Source: JBDSLU01 sp031407765 (GTDB taxonomy: Bacteria; Acidobacteriota; Vicinamibacteria; Vicinamibacterales; Vicinamibacteraceae). Taken from it: 29,243 nucleotides of DNA. Positions 22,480 to 29,243 of the stretch are shown here, in pieces (positions within the stretch are counted from its first letter, which is position 1; the number at the start of each line of letters is the position of its first letter). The notes under the pieces are model-generated. The model was not told where the DNA came from. It searched no databases and worked only from the letters and a program-made list of their open reading frames with translations. The stretch is taken from the NCBI GenBank assembly GCA_031407765.1, contig JANOIR010000078.1, positions 1-29,243 of the forward strand, given 5' to 3'. A program made the translations under genes and the position numbers.

Positions 22480-23490
22480 TCACAGCCGCTCGCGGCGCGG
22501 ATCGAGCGACAGGCTGGCGAGGTTGATCGCGAAGACCACGGCGACGACCGCCCCCGCCGCGGCGAGGAGCCATGGCGCGTCGTTCAGCACGGTGATGTCT
22601 CTGGCGTCGTGGAGCAGCGTGCCCCAGCTCGGCGCATCGGGCGCGAAGCCGAGGCCGGCGAACGACAGCGTGGTCTCGGCCAGAATCGCGGTCGGCAGGA
22701 GCTGCAGGCCTTGCGTGCGGAGGAAGCCCAGCGTGGCCGGGGCGAGGTGCCGCCACACCACCCGCGCCGGTGACGCGCCGAGAGCGCGAGCCGCGACGGC
22801 GAACTCCTGCAGCGCCTCGCGCGCGACGATGGCACGGACGCCGCGGGCCACCATCGGCCACCCCGTCAGCGCCAGTACGGCGGTCATCAGCGCAAAGATC
22901 ATCGACGGCGGGATCGTCGACGGCAGCGTCGTCCGCGCCGCCAGCACGACGTAGAGGATGGGGAGCACCAGCACGAACTCGGCAGCGCGCATCGCCGCGG
23001 CGTCGATCGAGCCGCCAGCGTAGCCGGCGACGAGCCCGACGGCGAGGCCGAGCAGGAGCGCCCCGACGGAGGCGACGAACGCCACGCCGAGCGAGCGCCG
23101 TGCGCCGACGATGAGCCGGGCCCAACCGTCGCGCCCGAGGCGATCGGCGCCGAGCGGCAGCCACGGACCGGCGTCCGCGTCGAGCGGCGCCACCAGCCGG
23201 CCGCGCACGAATGCGCCGAGCGGCACCGGACGGGTGCGATCCTCGGCGAAGCGGCGCTCCAGGCGATCGACCACGCGCAGCGGATAGATGAACGGCCGAA
23301 GGTGCCAGCGGCCTTCGGCGTCGACGAGCCGCGGCAGCATCGGCGGCGCCAGCACGTGCTCGCGGAAGTGTTTGGCCGGATCGTTGGTGGCGAGGATCGG
23401 CGCCGCCGCAGCGGCGATGCCGGTGACGGCGAGCGCGGCCAGGCCGAGGCGCGTGGCGAGCCGTCGCGACGTGCGCGCGAGCCGGCTCAC
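22480..23490 (-). CDS. Oligopeptide/dipeptide-type ABC transporter permease (DppC/OppC-like)
   Basis: The protein is 336 aa from a GTG start at 23490 that overlaps the previous permease stop as GTGA. It has an N-terminal membrane helix (about 12-30), a periplasmic section with PLGADRLGRDGWARLIVGARRSLGVAF, typical of DppC, and then about five more helices. The ATPase-docking EAA loop reads EFAVAARALGASPARVVWRHLAP near residues 235-257, close to consensus. The C-terminus has the family PSWGTLLHDA signature. The periplasmic insert after the first helix is longer than in E. coli DppC (about 300 aa). It forms the transmembrane channel with the adjacent DppB-like protein. No ABC ATPase gene is found nearby, so the energy-coupling subunits must be encoded elsewhere. 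Confidence 0.9.
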   Translation of the reverse strand: MSRLARTSRRLATRLGLAALAVTGIAAAAAPILATNDPAKHFREHVLAPPMLPRLVDAEGRWHLRPFIYPLRVVDRLERRFAEDRTRPVPLGAFVRGRLVAPLDADAGPWLPLGADRLGRDGWARLIVGARRSLGVAFVASVGALLLGLAVGLVAGYAGGSIDAAAMRAAEFVLVLPILYVVLAARTTLPSTIPPSMIFALMTAVLALTGWPMVARGVRAIVAREALQEFAVAARALGASPARVVWRHLAPATLGFLRTQGLQLLPTAILAETTLSFAGLGFAPDAPSWGTLLHDARDITVLNDAPWLLAAAGAVVAVVFAINLASLSLDPRRERL

Positions 23491-24467
23491 GACGTCGCTC
23501 CGCGGCGCAGGCGCGGATCCAGCCACCAGGCGAGGATGTCGCCGAGCGTCGTCCAGAGGGCGAGGAACGCCGCCGCGGCGGCGCCGCAGCCGGCGGCGAG
23601 CGGCACGTCGCGCGTGGCCAGCGCCTCGAACATCAGGCGGCCCAGGCCGGGCCACGCCGTCACGAGCTCGACGGCCAGCGAGCCGCTGAGGAGCGTGCCG
23701 GCGGCCAGACCCAGCACCGAGGCCACGGGCGACGCCGTCGGCCGCCACAGCGCCCGCCACAGCCAGCGGCCGAGGCCGACACCGCGCGCGCTCGCCGCCA
23801 GCACGTGCCGCGCCGCGGTGCCCTCGGCCACCGCCGCCTGCTGTATCCGTTCGAGCGAGGCGGCGAGCGGCAGGCCGAGCGCCAGCACCGGCACCACGAG
23901 GTGATGCGCGATGTCGAGGAGGCGCTGGCCGGCGTCCCACTCGTCGGCACCGGCGCTCTGCATGCCGCCCGCAGGCGCCCAGCCGGTGCGCACCGCCACC
24001 ACCGTCAGGACGAGCGCGACCAGGAGCGGCGGCATCGAGAACAGCAGCAGCGAGACGGCGCCGACCACGCCGGCGAGGCGAGGGAAGCGGCCGCTGCCGG
24101 AGATCAGCCCGAAGGGGACGCCGATGACGATGGCGAGCGCGAGGGCGGCACCGGCGAGCAGCGTGGAATTCGCGGCGCGCGTGGCGACGAGCGAGACGAC
24201 CGGCTGTCCGTAGCGGAACGAGGTGCCGAAATCGAGCCGCGCCGTGTGGCCGATCCAGCCGACGACGCGCGGCAGCACCGGCCGATCGAGCCCCAGGCGG
24301 ACGCGTTCACGCTCGATCTGCTCGGCGCCGGCGCCGGCCAGTCGCGATTCGGCGGTGACGTCGCCGGGCGCCAGGCTGGTGATCGCGACCATCGCCGACG
24401 ACGCGGCGAAGACCAGCGCCACCAGCAGGCACGCGCGCGCGAGGAGGAAGCGCCACACGATCGGCAA
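23487..24467 (-). CDS. Oligopeptide/dipeptide-type ABC transporter permease (DppB/OppB-like)
   Basis: The protein is 326 aa from a TTG at 24467; a GTG at 24458 is an equally plausible start. The N-terminal helix is followed by LAPGDVTAESRL and GLDRPVLPRVVGWIGHTARLDFGTSF, the standard periplasmic signature of DppB (the GDxG-L-D-P-x-x-x-x-Y-x-x-W-L type region). About five further membrane helices follow. The EAA region (ARHVLAASARGVGLGRWLWRAL) is more degenerate than in the partner permease. FLALWTTLGDILAWWLDPRLR closes the protein as in this family. It lies between the binding-protein gene (13 nt gap) and the second permease (overlap). Substrate is set by the binding protein and may be peptides, nickel or sugars. 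Confidence 0.9.
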   Translation of the reverse strand: MPIVWRFLLARACLLVALVFAASSAMVAITSLAPGDVTAESRLAGAGAEQIERERVRLGLDRPVLPRVVGWIGHTARLDFGTSFRYGQPVVSLVATRAANSTLLAGAALALAIVIGVPFGLISGSGRFPRLAGVVGAVSLLLFSMPPLLVALVLTVVAVRTGWAPAGGMQSAGADEWDAGQRLLDIAHHLVVPVLALGLPLAASLERIQQAAVAEGTAARHVLAASARGVGLGRWLWRALWRPTASPVASVLGLAAGTLLSGSLAVELVTAWPGLGRLMFEALATRDVPLAAGCGAAAAAFLALWTTLGDILAWWLDPRLRRGATS

Positions 24468-24480
24468 AGGCGGCCCGGGG

Positions 24481-26196
24481 TCAGCGCGGCGGCACGGCGC
24501 GCATCGCGTCCGCGCGCCACAGCAGGTAGGGGTAGATCGGCGACGGCTCGAAGCCGTCGACGCGCGTGCTGGTCGCGGTGACGAGCGACGGCACCGCGAA
24601 GCTGATCGTCGGCAGCTCGGTGACCATGATCATCTGCACGCGGGTGAAGCGGGCGTGGCGTTCGCGCGGATTGGTGAGGCCGGTCAGCTCCTGCATCAGG
24701 CGATCGATCTCCGCCTCCCACGGCGTCGCCGGCGTCTTCTGGTTCGGGTGCCAGACGTGGAAGCTGCCCGAGCTGAGCCAGTAATCGAGGTTGGCTGACG
24801 GATCGGTGTCGCTCGCGGACACCGCGAAATAGGCGGCGTCGTAGGTGCCCTTGGTGAGGCGATCGGTCAGCGCCGGCAGGTCGAGCCGGACGACGTTGAC
24901 AGTCAATCCGGCGTCCTCGAGGCCCGAGGCGATGACTTCCGCGGCGCGCTCGCGGACCGCATGCCCCCTCTGGGTGAGGAGCTCGATCGTGAGCGGCTTG
25001 CCCGTCGACGTCTCGAAGATGCCGTCGCCGTCGACGTCCTTCAGGCCCGCGGCGGTCAGCAGAAGGCGGGCGCGCTGGATGTCGTGCTCGTAGCGCGGCA
25101 CCTTGTCGGAGTACCAGGCGCGATTGCCGGGCGGCACCGGTCCGTCGGCCTGGACGCCCGCCCCGAGATAGACGGTGTTGATGAAGGCGGCGCGATCGAC
25201 GGCGTGGACCACGGCGCGGCGCACGGCGCGATCCAGCCAGGGGCGAGCCGCGGCCGGCTTGCGCGCGTCGGGCCCGAGGTTGAACCAGAGGGCATCCTCG
25301 TCGACGGCGGGCCCGAGATCGTAGACGCGGACTTTGCCGGCGGCCTGGAGGGCCCGCACCGCCTTGAGGTCGTCCGGGCGGACGTCCGAGTTCATGATGT
25401 CAAGCTCGCCGGCCTCGAGCGCCAGCCGCTCGGCGTCCTGGGACGGGATGACGCGGAGGGTCAGGCGCTCCACGCCAGGCGTGACGCCCGGCCCGCGCGC
25501 GCCGTAGCGCGGATTGCGACTCAGCTCCACTCGCTCGCCCGGCGTGTAGGCGCGCAGGACGAACGGGCCCAGGCCGGTGATCTCGGCGGGCGGGGTCGCC
25601 GTCGACCACGCCTTGGCGAACTCGCCTTTGGCGAGGGCGTCGCGCAGCTTGTGGGCCGGCAGGATGGGGAGGTTGTTCAGCAGCCGCAGGCCCGGGCCGT
25701 ACGGCGCCGGCAACGTCAGCACCACGGTGTGGGAGCCGGTCTTGCGGACGGCAATCGGCTGCCCGTTGACGCGGAGACTGCTCGTGAGCGGGCCTTCCGC
25801 CTTCGGGTCGTAGAGCGCCGCGAACGTGAAGATCACGTCGTCCGCCGTGAAGGGAACGCCGTCTGAGAACGTGACGCCCTGGCGCAGCTCCAGGGTGTAG
25901 GTGCGGCCGTCGGGGTCGAGCGTCCACTTGGTGGCCAGGGCCGGCTCGATCTCCTGCGTGCGGTGATTGAGCTGGACGAGGCGCGCGTGGAGAAGGAGGG
26001 CGACGAGGGAGGACGGGCGATCGCTGGCGGCGAGGCGGTTGAACGAGCGGGGCTCGGCGCGTATGGCCGCGACGATCGGCCGCTGCGGCGGCACCACCGC
26101 CGCCGGCGGCGTACGGCGGGCGTAGAAGATCGCGGCCCCGGCGCCGAGAAAAATCACCAGCAGGGCGACGGGCAGCAGCCGGCGTGTGGAGCTCAT
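24481..26196 (-). CDS. ABC transporter substrate-binding protein, family 5 (DppA/OppA-like)
   Basis: The protein is 571 aa. The start ATG at 26196 has GGGAGGGG about ten bases upstream. Residues 8-25 are a hydrophobic anchor without a lipobox Cys, so the protein is either membrane-tethered or cleaved after the helix. The mature part has the SBP_bac_5 landmarks: PRSFNRLAA, EIEPALATKW, LDPDGRTYTLELRQGVTFSDGVPFTADDV (residues near 93-121, here the usual amphipathic start of domain I), IPAHKL-like ILPAHKL, RNPRYG, and RRAVVHAVDRAAF. These proteins deliver oligopeptides, dipeptides, nickel or some sugars to the permeases downstream. The specific ligand is not evident. It is the first gene of a leftward cluster that may read through into the aldolase-aminotransferase pair. 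Confidence 0.9.
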   Translation of the reverse strand: MSSTRRLLPVALLVIFLGAGAAIFYARRTPPAAVVPPQRPIVAAIRAEPRSFNRLAASDRPSSLVALLLHARLVQLNHRTQEIEPALATKWTLDPDGRTYTLELRQGVTFSDGVPFTADDVIFTFAALYDPKAEGPLTSSLRVNGQPIAVRKTGSHTVVLTLPAPYGPGLRLLNNLPILPAHKLRDALAKGEFAKAWSTATPPAEITGLGPFVLRAYTPGERVELSRNPRYGARGPGVTPGVERLTLRVIPSQDAERLALEAGELDIMNSDVRPDDLKAVRALQAAGKVRVYDLGPAVDEDALWFNLGPDARKPAAARPWLDRAVRRAVVHAVDRAAFINTVYLGAGVQADGPVPPGNRAWYSDKVPRYEHDIQRARLLLTAAGLKDVDGDGIFETSTGKPLTIELLTQRGHAVRERAAEVIASGLEDAGLTVNVVRLDLPALTDRLTKGTYDAAYFAVSASDTDPSANLDYWLSSGSFHVWHPNQKTPATPWEAEIDRLMQELTGLTNPRERHARFTRVQMIMVTELPTISFAVPSLVTATSTRVDGFEPSPIYPYLLWRADAMRAVPPR

Positions 26197-26497
26197 GACA
26201 AGAGGCCCCTCCCGTGGGGCACGTTTCCGGCAGGACCGGTCGGCCGGCGAGCCGGTCGCCGTCCAGATTGGCTAACATCCATATACACAACAGTTAGAGT
26301 CGTACATGCGTGGTCGAATCGCTCCGCGCGACGCTCTGTGGCGGCAGGATTGGCCATTTTGGAGACACAAAGGAGACCCCGCGAATTTGTCATCGGATGA
26401 TCAAGGCGGAAACAAGAGGGCCACTTGAGCTGGCCGAATCTGTTCGTGTTATGCGGCCCATTCGTTACAACGCCTGCGCACTGGAACCCGTTGCTCG

Positions 26498-26512
26498 TTG
26501 CAGTTTCTGCAA
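26498..26512. promoter_or_regulatory. Inverted repeat directly upstream of the sigma-54-like promoter
   Basis: TTGCAG-TTT-CTGCAA is a perfect 6-bp dyad that ends two bases before the -24 element. It might bind a regulator. It is too close for a classical enhancer, which usually sits 80-150 bp upstream. Confidence 0.4.
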
Positions 26513-26514
26513 TC

Positions 26515-26529
26515 TGGCATAACTCATGC
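26515..26529 (+). promoter_or_regulatory. Candidate sigma-54 (-24/-12) promoter for the S8 peptidase
   Basis: TGGCATAACTCATGC matches the TGGCA-N8-TGC core, with the invariant GG (26516-26517) and GC (26528-26529) at the exact family spacing. The predicted transcript start is near 26541, about 57 nt before the ATG at 26598. It is sequence-only evidence from a single site. Confidence 0.5.
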
Positions 26530-26597
26530 TCTGTGGCTCGGCTATACGCCGAGTGCTCCTCAGCGCTCTATGCTCCGCAAGATTGGGACGGTTTCAG

Positions 26598-28271
26598 ATG
26601 GTGCGCGCAATTATCGCCAACAACAGACTCGCTGGCCTTCCGCTTGCGTGGAGGGAAGGGCGCACGTCCGCGTGCGTCGCGTTGATGGTCGCCGTCTGGG
26701 TGCTGTGGGCCATGGTGGGCGTCGCCATCGCCGACAGCCCGCGGGCGCGCATCGCGCGTGACGTCACCGAGCGGGTGGCGCGCGGCGAGCGCAGCCGGCT
26801 GATTCTGCCGGGCTCGCCCGACGCGGTGCAGGCTTTGATTCAGCGGCACGGGCTCCAGGTGGAGCGTCGGCTGCGGTCGGGGGCGGTTGTCAGCGTGGAT
26901 CAAGCCACGATGGCGGCGCTCGCGGCCGATCCCACCGTGTCGGCCCTGGCCGCCGACCGGCCGGTGTATTCGACGATGGCAGTGACGACGGAAGCCACGG
27001 CCGCCAACAAGGTGTGGGCCGGCATGGACGCTGTCGGCCGCTACACCGGCCGCAACATCGGCGTGGCCATCATCGACTCGGGCGTCGGTGAGCGCCCCGA
27101 CCTGCGCGGCCGCATCGCCGTGCACGTCGACTTCGTCAGCCAGGCCGGCGCGGGCCGCGACTTCTACGGGCACGGCACCCACATCGCCGGCATCATCGCC
27201 GGTAACAGCCCGCTTCCGGGCGGCTTCCGCGGTATGGCGCCGGGCGCGCATTTGATCAACCTGCGCGTGCTCGCCGCCGACGGCAGTGGCCAGTCGAGCA
27301 GCGTCATCGAGGCCATCGACTGGACGATCGAGAACAAAGGCCGCTACGGGATCCGCGTGCTGAACGTCTCGCTCGGCCACCCGGCCGTCGAAGCGGCCGC
27401 GGACGACCCGCTGGTGCAGGCCGTCGAGCGGGCCGTGCGGGCTGGCATCGTGGTGGTCTGCTCGGCCGGCAACCTGGGCAAGCACCCCGTGACGGGGCAG
27501 CCGATCATCGGCGCCATCAGCTCGCCGGGCAACTCGCCGAGCGTCATCACTGTCGGCGCGCTCAACACCAAGGGCACCCCGCAGCGGTCGGACGACGTGG
27601 TCGCGTCCTACAGCTCGCGCGGGCCGACCTACGGCGAGGGCTTCGTGAAGCCGGACCTGGTTGCCCCGGGTAACAAGATCGTCTCGCTGGCCGCCCCCGC
27701 GTCGAAGCTGTGGCTCCTCCACGCGGACCTGCGCCGCGGTCTCGGCTACATCGAACTGAGCGGGACCAGCCAGGCTGCCGCCGTCGTCGCCGGCGCCGCT
27801 GCCCTCATCCTCGATGCCAACCCGAACCTGAACCCGCGTCAGGTGAAGTTGGCGCTTCAGGGCTCGGCGTCGCTCATGAGGGACGCCGGAGTGGTGGCCG
27901 CCGGAGCGGGAAGCCTTAATGCGGCCGCGGCCGTTCGCATGGCGAAGCTGGGCCCATCTGCGCGCGTATGGACCTCCCGAATTGGCGGCGAATCAGTTAC
28001 CAGCGGGAGCATGGCCTTCGAGGGGACTAGGCTTTCTGGGGCCGGGGCGAACGCCAATGTGGTTGGGAATACGTTGGTTTGGGGCGAAACCCTCGTCTGG
28101 GGCGAAACGCTGGTTTGGGGCGAGACCTTAGTGTGGGGCGAGACGCTGGTCTGGGCGGAGACGTTGGTGTGGGGTGAAACCCTCGTCTGGGGCGAGACTC
28201 TCGTTTGGGGTGAGACCTTGGTGTGGGGCGAGAGCTTGGTCTTGGGGGAAACCCTGGTCTGGGGAGAATAG
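26598..28271 (+). CDS. S8 (subtilisin-family) serine peptidase with eleven C-terminal TLVWGE hexapeptides
   Basis: The protein is 557 aa from the ATG at 26598; an ATG at 26685, just before the hydrophobic core, is an alternative. A signal sequence lies at about residues 29-45, followed by an inhibitor-I9-like propeptide region (about 60-120). The catalytic triad is complete: Asp160 (VAIIDSGV), His192 (GHGTHIAGIIAG) and Ser391 (SGTSQAAAV), with the oxyanion Asn292 (SAGN). After the catalytic domain and a short linker, residues 492-557 are eleven hexapeptides, nine exactly TLVWGE plus TLVWAE and SLVLGE. The enzyme is presumably exported. The tail's job is unknown: surface anchoring, assembly or secretion are options. 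Codons differ between repeats, so the peptide sequence itself appears to be maintained. Confidence 0.9.
   Translation: MVRAIIANNRLAGLPLAWREGRTSACVALMVAVWVLWAMVGVAIADSPRARIARDVTERVARGERSRLILPGSPDAVQALIQRHGLQVERRLRSGAVVSVDQATMAALAADPTVSALAADRPVYSTMAVTTEATAANKVWAGMDAVGRYTGRNIGVAIIDSGVGERPDLRGRIAVHVDFVSQAGAGRDFYGHGTHIAGIIAGNSPLPGGFRGMAPGAHLINLRVLAADGSGQSSSVIEAIDWTIENKGRYGIRVLNVSLGHPAVEAAADDPLVQAVERAVRAGIVVVCSAGNLGKHPVTGQPIIGAISSPGNSPSVITVGALNTKGTPQRSDDVVASYSSRGPTYGEGFVKPDLVAPGNKIVSLAAPASKLWLLHADLRRGLGYIELSGTSQAAAVVAGAAALILDANPNLNPRQVKLALQGSASLMRDAGVVAAGAGSLNAAAAVRMAKLGPSARVWTSRIGGESVTSGSMAFEGTRLSGAGANANVVGNTLVWGETLVWGETLVWGETLVWGETLVWAETLVWGETLVWGETLVWGETLVWGESLVLGETLVWGE
28071..28268 (+). repeat. 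18-bp tandem repeat array encoding (T/S)LV(W/L)(G/A)E x 11
   Basis: Eleven in-frame 18-bp units run to the codon before the TAG stop. Thr is written ACG, ACC or ACT, and Leu varies among TTG, CTC, CTG and TTA between units. The units are therefore not recent identical copies although ten of eleven encode almost the same peptide. Confidence 0.95.
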
Positions 28272-28327
28272 GTTCCTACCCCGGCTGGCCTGTACTCCGA
28301 TACAGTCGTAATTTCAAGGAATTGGCA

Positions 28328-28357
28328 ATGAATCCTATTATTGTTTGGACCGATTAA
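28328..28357 (+). CDS. Possible 9-residue leader peptide, MNPIIVWTD
   Basis: The ATG is preceded by AAGGA at a spacing of eight to nine bases, one of the better ribosome-binding sites in the window. The frame ends at a TAA inside the palindrome 28349-28362. The IVW core echoes the LVW repeats of the gene upstream. This may be chance; a translated leader controlling the downstream HD-GYP gene is only a hypothesis. Confidence 0.2.
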   Translation: MNPIIVWTD

Positions 28358-28362
28358 TCGGT
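28349..28362. promoter_or_regulatory. 14-bp perfect palindrome, possible operator
   Basis: ACCGATTAATCGGT is its own reverse complement and lies about 70 bp upstream of the HD-GYP start, in a stretch without genes. It may be a dimeric regulator site. It is too short and lacks a T-tract to be a clear terminator. Confidence 0.4.
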
Positions 28363-28430
28363 TAAGGACGGCCAGCCGATACGGTCGCAGCGGCGAGCGA
28401 CTCGGTGCGGCCATTAGCTAAGGCCTGATT

Positions 28431-29243
28431 GTGGAGCCGCGAGTCCGTGTCTACGTTTGGAGCGTCATCGTCTTGGGCACGCTGGCTGTTGCTCATGCGG
28501 TGCAGGACATCCTTGCCGATTTTCCAGGCCTTCCTTGGCTGGTTGTCGCCGGACTGACACTGATCAGTGGAACCGCTACAGTCCGGTTGCCCAACGTCAA
28601 AGCCGAATTCTCCATTTCAGAGACGTTTCTATTTTCAGCAGTTCTGATTTTTGGGCCGAGTGCTGGGGTCCTGACGGTGCTGCTTGACGCGGCGATCATC
28701 AACCTCAAGATGGCCCGCAAGGCGCTCAAGTTCGAACGAGCGCTCTTCAACTTGGCCGCGCCAAGTCTCGCTCTGTGGTTGGGAGCGAATGTTATGGCAC
28801 TCGCCGGAGTTCCGCCGGTCGTAAAGCTGCCGGAGGGGCAAACACTTGCACTGCCTCGTCTGATCGGCCCCCTTGTTGGCTTTGCGCTGGTCTACTACGC
28901 TTTCAATAGCGGTTTGGTTGCTATAGCCATCGGCCTCGCGCAGCGCGTCTCACCCTACCGGATTTGGCACGATCATTTTGCGTGGTTGTCGCTCAACTAC
29001 TTTGGCGGCGCCTCAATCTCTTCGCTCTTAGTCGTTGTCTATTCTAAAGAGCAGGCGTGGACGTTCTTGGCGGTGGTGGTCCCGCTGTTGCTGATTCTGT
29101 ACCTAACGTTTCGAGAGTCCATGGCCCGCGTTGCCGACGCGAACAGCCATATCGCTGAGTTGAATCAGCTATACCTGGCCACGGTGCAGACCCTTGCTGC
29201 CGCAATCGATGCTAAGGATCAGGTCACCCACGGACACATCAAA
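28431..29243 (+). CDS. Membrane-anchored HD-GYP protein, cut off by the window end
   Basis: The visible part is 271 residues and open to the last base. The GTG at 28431 is the first start after an in-frame TAA (28419-28421), with AAGG seven bases upstream. About six to seven hydrophobic segments (near 9-25, 35-50, 66-92, 108-128, 143-170, 188-205 and 209-227) form an N-terminal sensor of MASE-like type, including SISETFLFSAVLIFGPSAG. A helical linker (230-250) leads into VQTLAAAIDAKDQVTHGHIK, the opening of an HD-GYP domain; the catalytic HD and GYP motifs lie beyond the window. A c-di-GMP phosphodiesterase reacting to a membrane signal is expected. Codon use is less GC-rich than in the other genes here (ATA, TTA, CTA and AAT occur). 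Confidence 0.82.
   Translation, partial: MEPRVRVYVWSVIVLGTLAVAHAVQDILADFPGLPWLVVAGLTLISGTATVRLPNVKAEFSISETFLFSAVLIFGPSAGVLTVLLDAAIINLKMARKALKFERALFNLAAPSLALWLGANVMALAGVPPVVKLPEGQTLALPRLIGPLVGFALVYYAFNSGLVAIAIGLAQRVSPYRIWHDHFAWLSLNYFGGASISSLLVVVYSKEQAWTFLAVVVPLLLILYLTFRESMARVADANSHIAELNQLYLATVQTLAAAIDAKDQVTHGHIK

Larger units (their letters stand above)
26197..26597. other. Divergent intergenic region with lower GC
   Basis: About 400 bp between the binding-protein gene and the S8 peptidase gene. No gene is supported; the short frames lack coding character. It holds a candidate sigma-54 promoter (26515-26529), a 15-bp dyad (26498-26512), a hairpin CTCGGC-TATAC-GCCGAG (26537-26553) in the predicted S8 leader, and a small GGCCA/TGGCC stem (26419-26435). 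A/T-rich patches near 26279-26290 could serve leftward transcription, but I cannot define a -35/-10 pair. Confidence 0.6.
28272..28430. other. Intergenic region between the S8 peptidase and HD-GYP genes
   Basis: This 159-bp, A/T-richer stretch holds a 9-codon open frame with a good ribosome site (28328-28357), a 14-bp perfect palindrome (28349-28362), and related CCGATACAGTCG and CCGATACGGTCG words about 77 bp apart. A GGCTGGCC/GGCCAGCC pair flanks the middle part. Confidence 0.6.

Noticed and set aside
26310..26522. 70-codon frame with CxxC near its end, upstream of the S8 gene
   Set aside because: Weak start context, no recognisable domain, and it overlaps the candidate promoter region. 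Treated as non-coding.
28071..28268. 18-bp tandem array considered as a CRISPR or iteron set
   Set aside because: There are no spacers. The units are in frame with the peptidase gene and vary mainly at synonymous positions.

Overview
This is a 29.2 kb, very GC-rich bacterial chromosomal window. The mix of families points to an Acidobacteriota-type soil bacterium, perhaps class Vicinamibacteria. The grounds are a BlaI/M56 pair with HEAT repeats, nucleotide-transporter-like membrane proteins fused to HEAT and cyclic-nucleotide-binding modules, and a secreted S8 peptidase with a hexapeptide-repeat tail next to a membrane HD-GYP protein. The placement is inference, since there is no rRNA or marker gene. 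I see no tRNA, CRISPR array, insertion sequence or phage gene.

Left region (1-4320). A leftward operon encodes a BlaI-type repressor, an M56 (BlaR1-like) membrane metallopeptidase whose C-terminus carries HEAT repeats instead of a penicillin-binding sensor, and a secreted HEAT-repeat protein. A consensus -35 box and an inverted repeat over the -10/start region give a clear autoregulation site. The 3' end of the last gene is duplicated downstream.

Centre-left (4380-12850). A giant transporter-like protein (MFS/Tlc-type membrane domain, HEAT repeats, two cNMP-binding-like domains) is translationally coupled to a secreted DUF4198 protein. It is divergent from a shorter paralogue that has only the membrane and HEAT parts. 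A SAM methyltransferase follows the paralogue.

Centre (12850-20340). This holds an HD-GYP response regulator, an unknown membrane protein, a dihydrodipicolinate-reductase-like dehydrogenase, a beta-propeller protein, an HNH endonuclease, an NlpC/P60 peptidase, a putative HExxH metallopeptidase and a monofunctional transglycosylase. Two copies of a 35-bp palindromic element sit between genes at 4.3 and 16.3 kb.

Right (20350-29243). A leftward cluster carries an oligopeptide-type ABC binding protein and two permeases, then a DapA-family aldolase that closely resembles human 4-hydroxy-2-oxoglutarate aldolase, and an alanine/serine-glyoxylate aminotransferase. Together the last two look like a glyoxylate-forming and glyoxylate-consuming pair. 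Rightward, behind a candidate sigma-54 promoter, lies an S8 serine peptidase ending in eleven TLVWGE-type hexapeptides, then a lower-GC segment with a membrane HD-GYP gene cut by the window end.

Several genes (starts at 9055, 9192, 12112, 15093 and 22436) have a TANNNT -10 box only 6-9 nt before the start codon and no Shine-Dalgarno sequence, suggesting leaderless transcripts. Others have GTGA stop/start overlaps.
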